64,000 nucleotides of DNA from Clostridium sp. (lineage in GTDB: Bacteria; Bacillota; Clostridia; Oscillospirales; Acutalibacteraceae). Positions 60,641 to 64,000 of the stretch are shown one piece after another (position 1 is the first letter of the stretch; each line of letters begins with the position of its first letter). The notes beneath the pieces are model-generated. The model did not search any database. It was given only the letters and a program-made list of their open reading frames with translations, and was not told the origin of the DNA. The stretch covers positions 1-64,000 of the forward strand of contig JAISSW010000003.1 of NCBI GenBank assembly GCA_031272895.1, in the 5' to 3' direction. Both the position numbers and the translations under genes were made by a program.

Positions 60641-61316
60641 GCACGTTTTTGCTCCAGGTTCCGCTTTCGGTCATAACAACCTTGCCGTTGGTCGGGTCAA
60701 GCGTGGTCAGCGTCCCCTTTCCGCTGCGCTGCCCCGCGGCAAAGCCACCCTCATAGCGCCAAAGCTCCTTGCCGTCCCTGTGGTAGCTGAACAGGCCCTG
60801 CCCCTCCGCCAAGCCGTCTTTGAAAGGACCGTCATAATATGAGCCGTCCTTAAGTGTGAGCTTGCCCTTAACGAACTCGCCGTTCTTCAGCGTACCCTCA
60901 AAGCTCCAGCCCGCCTTTGCGGTGAACTTCCCCTCTCCGCTTATGTCGCCAAGGCGGAATTCACCGTCGTAGCTGCCGCCGTCTGAGGTTTTGAAAATGC
61001 CGCGTCCGCTGGGCAAATCCTCCGAGAAGCCGCCCTCGTACTGCCAGCTTTTTGTGGAGGTATAGCTGCCGTAGCCGTCCATAAGGTTTGCCTTAAAATT
61101 GCCGGCGTAGCTGTCGCCGTTCGGCAAAAGCAGGCTGCCGTAGCCCTCGTATTTATCCTTTTGCATTATTCCGCTGTAGCTGCCGCCGGACGGGTCCGCG
61201 TAACCGGCTACCTCCTTGGGTGAGTCCGTGAACACTCCCAACGCATAGAGCGAAAGGCAGCCAAGCACGGCCGCCGTCAGCAGCGGCATAATTATTTTCT
61301 TCCAAATATTTGACAT
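60633..61316 (-). CDS. MORN-repeat protein with membrane anchor
   Basis: 227 residues from the ATG at 61316 (GGGAG 8 bases upstream; a GTG at 61325 is in frame). A membrane segment spans about 9-28. Seven or so MORN-type repeats follow, for example YSGIMQKDKYEGYGSLLLPNG and YEGGFSEDLPSGRGIF, spaced 22-23 residues. In bacteria such proteins are often placed near cell-envelope enzymes; the role is unknown. It shares direction with and lies 20 bases after the OatA-like gene, so they form one unit. Confidence 0.88.
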   Translation of the reverse strand: MSNIWKKIIMPLLTAAVLGCLSLYALGVFTDSPKEVAGYADPSGGSYSGIMQKDKYEGYGSLLLPNGDSYAGNFKANLMDGYGSYTSTKSWQYEGGFSEDLPSGRGIFKTSDGGSYDGEFRLGDISGEGKFTAKAGWSFEGTLKNGEFVKGKLTLKDGSYYDGPFKDGLAEGQGLFSYHRDGKELWRYEGGFAAGQRSGKGTLTTLDPTNGKVVMTESGTWSKNVLK

Positions 61317-61336
61317 TCCAAACACTCCCTTCCCTG

Positions 61337-63277
61337 TCAGCTGACCGGCAGCTTCTGCACTGCGTCAAGTGCGTCCGTGATTATTTTAACATATGCCCTG
61401 CGGGAATCCCCGTTCTTAAGGTGAACTCGGTCCGCCGTAAGCAAATCCGGGTGAGCCTGGGCGTATGCTCCCCAATCCGCAACGGCGACAAAGTCGTATC
61501 TATCCGGCAGCCCGCGCAGATAGACCGCAAACTCATCAATGCTTTTTGAAAGCGCCCCGGTGCTGCCGTAGCCGGTGACCAAGACAACGTGAAAGCCCTT
61601 GCCCTTAAGGCTGTCCAAAATTTCAATCAAATCGCTTTTGCTTGCGGGGATTATGTTTGTTGAAAGCCCCAGCACAAAGTTTTTGCCCATCTTCCCCTCG
61701 GAAATATAGCTTGCCACAACCTCAATTCCCTTGCGCATATTGCGGCTTACAACAGCGTCCACCTTAACCCCGCTTATTGCGTCCTTGAGCGTAGTGGCGG
61801 CGCCAAGCATAACGGAATCTCCAATCATCGTTACGCCGCCGGAATATTTCTTGCCTGTGACATTCGTGGTTTCGGCGGGCTTTGGCTTATCCTCCTCCTT
61901 GACGCTGGTGTCCACCGGGCTGCCCTTAAGCTTGGTGAAGCTGTCGTTTATGCCCTGCAAGGTTTCCTCGTTCAGCATACGCCTCTGCTCTGTCAGCTCC
62001 TTTTCAAGGCTTGTTACCTTTGGCTGCTCCGCCAGGGCGGCACCGCTCAGCGCCAGTATTGTGACCACCGCAATCACCGCCGCAATAACACGGTAGTTAA
62101 CCCGTTTGCGCTGCGGGTGGTAGTATTCGTCCTCATACCGTACAGCTTGGGGGGCGTTACTGCTTGCGGAACGGAAGCGTGTTTCCACAATTCGGAAAGA
62201 AAGCTCGGCAAGGGGCAGCGTGAGCGCCAGCGTGACCATAGGCGCAACCCAAAAGAATTTTTCGTGCAGGTTTTGGAATAGCTGAGAGAAGATAATGAAC
62301 AGCGGCCAGTGGTAAAGATAGATACCAAAGCTGCGCGTGCCCAGCCAAACAAGTATTTTGGATTCCCTAAGCGGCTTTTTTTCCTGCAGCAACCGCACGG
62401 CAATAATCATCAGGCACACAATAACAGACGAGCTGATTAAGCCCCATGAATAAGTAGCGGCGGCGCTGAATTTGAGGAAAACGGACATAAGCCCAAGCAG
62501 CACTGTGCCGACCAAAAGCACTGCGCGGCACGCAAGCCGGAACGAGCTTTTTTGCGCAAGCTTTTCCCAGCTGTGCCTTGTTCTGTAGCCAAAGTGCAGC
62601 GCCGTCAGCGCGCCGAGCATAATCGGGAAAAAGTGTGCGTGTGTTGCGAAGTAGCCCGCCGAGGGGTCAGCGCCGTCCGCAACGCCGCGGGTCATTATGC
62701 GCATGACAAGGTAACTGCCGCCCGCCAGCAAAATGGCAAGCCAAGTTAATACACGCCGCGCGTGGTAAAGCGCCCTGACGTGCTCCTGCTTGCGCAGACA
62801 AAAGAACACAAGCGCTATTATCGCCGCCCAAATCAAATAAAAGTGCATTTCCACAGCAAGGGTCCATGTGTGGACAAAAAGGTGCGGAAGCTGCGAATCT
62901 TCATAGGATTTGCCGCCGGAAATCTCGAAATAGTTTGTAACAAAGCCAAGCACCGCCGCCGCCTGCCTGCGTATTCCCACGCGGAAGTCCGATGAAATCA
63001 GCAGTGACGCGGAGAGCGAAACCCCAAGCATTCCCGCCATTGCCGGCACAAGGCGACGCACACGGCGGCGGTAAAAATCCACCAGCCCTATGCGATGCTT
63101 TTTTCGGAATTCCTGAATCAGCAGCGCGGTGATAAGGTAGCCGCTGAACGCAAAGAAAATATCCACGCCCAAAAAGCCGCCGGGCAGCCACGTTGGGAAC
63201 AAATGGTAGACCAGCACAAGAATAACACCCAACGCTCGCAGGGAATTCAGTCCTTGAATTTGATTTGATTTAAGCAT
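61337..63277 (-). CDS. OatA-like peptidoglycan O-acetyltransferase
   Basis: 646 residues. An acyltransferase-3 membrane domain (about 1-420, ten or eleven segments) starts GLNSLRALGVILVLVYHLFP and contains LGVDIFFAFSGYLI. A linker (about 425-480) is Lys/Pro-rich. A C-terminal SGNH esterase-type domain has GDSVMLGAA with the catalytic Ser near 491, and DRVHL with Asp and His near 621-624. OatA enzymes transfer acetyl from inside the membrane to muramic acid and raise lysozyme resistance. The start follows ACGGAG. Confidence 0.92.
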   Translation of the reverse strand: MLKSNQIQGLNSLRALGVILVLVYHLFPTWLPGGFLGVDIFFAFSGYLITALLIQEFRKKHRIGLVDFYRRRVRRLVPAMAGMLGVSLSASLLISSDFRVGIRRQAAAVLGFVTNYFEISGGKSYEDSQLPHLFVHTWTLAVEMHFYLIWAAIIALVFFCLRKQEHVRALYHARRVLTWLAILLAGGSYLVMRIMTRGVADGADPSAGYFATHAHFFPIMLGALTALHFGYRTRHSWEKLAQKSSFRLACRAVLLVGTVLLGLMSVFLKFSAAATYSWGLISSSVIVCLMIIAVRLLQEKKPLRESKILVWLGTRSFGIYLYHWPLFIIFSQLFQNLHEKFFWVAPMVTLALTLPLAELSFRIVETRFRSASSNAPQAVRYEDEYYHPQRKRVNYRVIAAVIAVVTILALSGAALAEQPKVTSLEKELTEQRRMLNEETLQGINDSFTKLKGSPVDTSVKEEDKPKPAETTNVTGKKYSGGVTMIGDSVMLGAATTLKDAISGVKVDAVVSRNMRKGIEVVASYISEGKMGKNFVLGLSTNIIPASKSDLIEILDSLKGKGFHVVLVTGYGSTGALSKSIDEFAVYLRGLPDRYDFVAVADWGAYAQAHPDLLTADRVHLKNGDSRRAYVKIITDALDAVQKLPVS

Positions 63278-63389
63278 TACTCCATTCTCCGTAATAAATT
63301 TTTGTAAAATTGCGCAAAAACTCGCAGCTAATTCGCAATATTGTCACGCTTAAGCTCCGGCACTCCCACACCACAGCCTTGCGTTATGG

Positions 63390-64000
63390 TCATATCTGCT
63401 CTATTGATGAAATTCCGCGCGCCGCGGCATAGCACTCAGCCTCCGCAAGGCTGTTGTTAAGCGCAAGCTCCGCCGTTTTTCCGCTCTCCGCCAGCTCTCG
63501 CACCCTTGCAAGCGCCTCTACCTCTCTCCCCGGCGAGGCAAAAACAAGCACATCCGGCGCAGGGGCTTTCGGCTGCTCAAGCAGCTTTGAAAGCGCACCA
63601 AGCTCCACACCCATACCTATTGCCGGCAGGTCCTTGCCATATTCGCGCAGCAGCTTATTGTATCTGCCGCCGCTGAGTACCACATGGCCACAGCCCGCCA
63701 AATAGCCACGGAACACAAGCCCCGTGTAGTAGCTCCCCCAGCTGTTTGGCGACAAATCCAAGGAAATCTTTCCCTCGTAGCCCGCGTCTTTTAACAGCCC
63801 CAGTACCATGCGCAGCTGTTCCAGCGCCTGCCGTGCCTTAGCCGTTGGAACAAGCCTCTCCGCGCGGTCAAGCACCTCTTCGCCGCCGAAAAGCTCCGGC
63901 AAGGCACTTATCGCCTCCCTTGCCTCAGGCTGTTCCGCCCCGTCTAACAGGTCGCCAAGCGCCGCAAAATCCTTTGCCGCAAGCAGCAGATGTATGCTCT
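63390..64000 (-). CDS. hisZ: HisZ, ATP phosphoribosyltransferase regulatory subunit (5' end cut by window)
   Basis: 203 codons to the right edge; the reading frame continues past 63902, so the gene is partial. The visible part is the C-terminal half of a class II histidyl-tRNA-synthetase-like domain: LSLDL-type ISLDLSPNSWGSYYTGLVF, YLAGCGHVVLSGGRYNKLL (the GGRYD-like box, here GGRYN), and GMGVELGALSKLL. The last 80 residues are shorter than the anticodon-binding domain of a real HisRS, as expected for HisZ. It partners short HisG at 15.6-16.3 kb. Confidence 0.9.
   Translation of the reverse strand, partial: SIHLLLAAKDFAALGDLLDGAEQPEAREAISALPELFGGEEVLDRAERLVPTAKARQALEQLRMVLGLLKDAGYEGKISLDLSPNSWGSYYTGLVFRGYLAGCGHVVLSGGRYNKLLREYGKDLPAIGMGVELGALSKLLEQPKAPAPDVLVFASPGREVEALARVRELAESGKTAELALNNSLAEAECYAAARGISSIEQI

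Noticed and set aside
1-64000. CRISPR arrays, IS elements, phage genes, tRNA or rRNA
   Set aside because: No regularly spaced direct repeats, transposase motifs, integrase or cloverleaf sequences were recognised by eye; a dedicated tRNA or CRISPR scan was not possible.

Overview
The window looks like chromosomal DNA from a strictly anaerobic, Gram-positive member of the Clostridia, probably in or near the Oscillospiraceae/Ruminococcaceae. The evidence is moderately high GC with strong A/G-rich Shine-Dalgarno sites and vegetative TTGACA/TATAAT promoters, LPxTG-type sortase substrates, a reverse rubrerythrin, short-form HisG that needs HisZ, Mini-RNase III, and SipW-type signal peptidases. No ribosomal RNA, tRNA, IS element, phage gene or CRISPR array was recognised. 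The left end cuts a secreted esterase and the right end cuts hisZ.

Region 1 (1-11.8 kb, minus strand) is a sortase-dependent pilus operon. Its order in the direction of transcription is: a 122-residue unknown protein, signal peptidase I, a 1991-residue Cna_B/SpaA-type tip adhesin, a 529-residue major pilin (YPKN and LPKTG), a class C sortase, a second sortase, and a 56-residue protein. After these come a rod-like structured RNA and a terminator. A hairpin-rich spacer separates adhesin from pilin.

Region 2 (11.9-23.2 kb) is housekeeping: hisGDCBA on the minus strand; then, on the plus strand, rpsF-ssb-rpsR, mrnC-icd, serC-LOR protein-serA-luxS, and an XRE regulator with a palindromic operator.

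Region 3 (23.3-39.9 kb, minus strand) is the most striking part. It is a roughly 16-kb locus with two SipW-type (Ser/His) signal peptidases, four small secreted proteins of the TasA/camelysin type, and one 3546-residue surface protein. That protein carries BspA-like leucine-rich repeats, MucBP-like, DUF11-like and Cna_B modules and a C-terminal discoidin (F5/8 C) domain, but no sorting signal. I read it as a TasA-like fibre locus with its own giant adhesin, separate from the sortase pilus in region 1.

Region 4 (39.9-51.4 kb) holds two membrane-anchored glucanases (GH5, GH30); PerR/Fur with reverse rubrerythrin behind a Fur-like box; IspD with a YwlE-like arginine phosphatase; a 46-residue amphipathic peptide; asparagine synthetase; an AAC(6')-like acetyltransferase; and a three-gene module of a DUF4353 lipoprotein, a DUF4956 membrane protein and a VTC-domain protein.

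Region 5 (51.5-64 kb) holds copper handling (CopZ, CopA, a DUF2318 protein, and an HMA-SafE-cupredoxin fusion); a class A penicillin-binding protein; dihydroorotase; a zinc-ribbon membrane protein; a DUF2085 protein; a MORN-repeat protein; an OatA-like acyltransferase; and hisZ, about 47 kb from its partner hisG.
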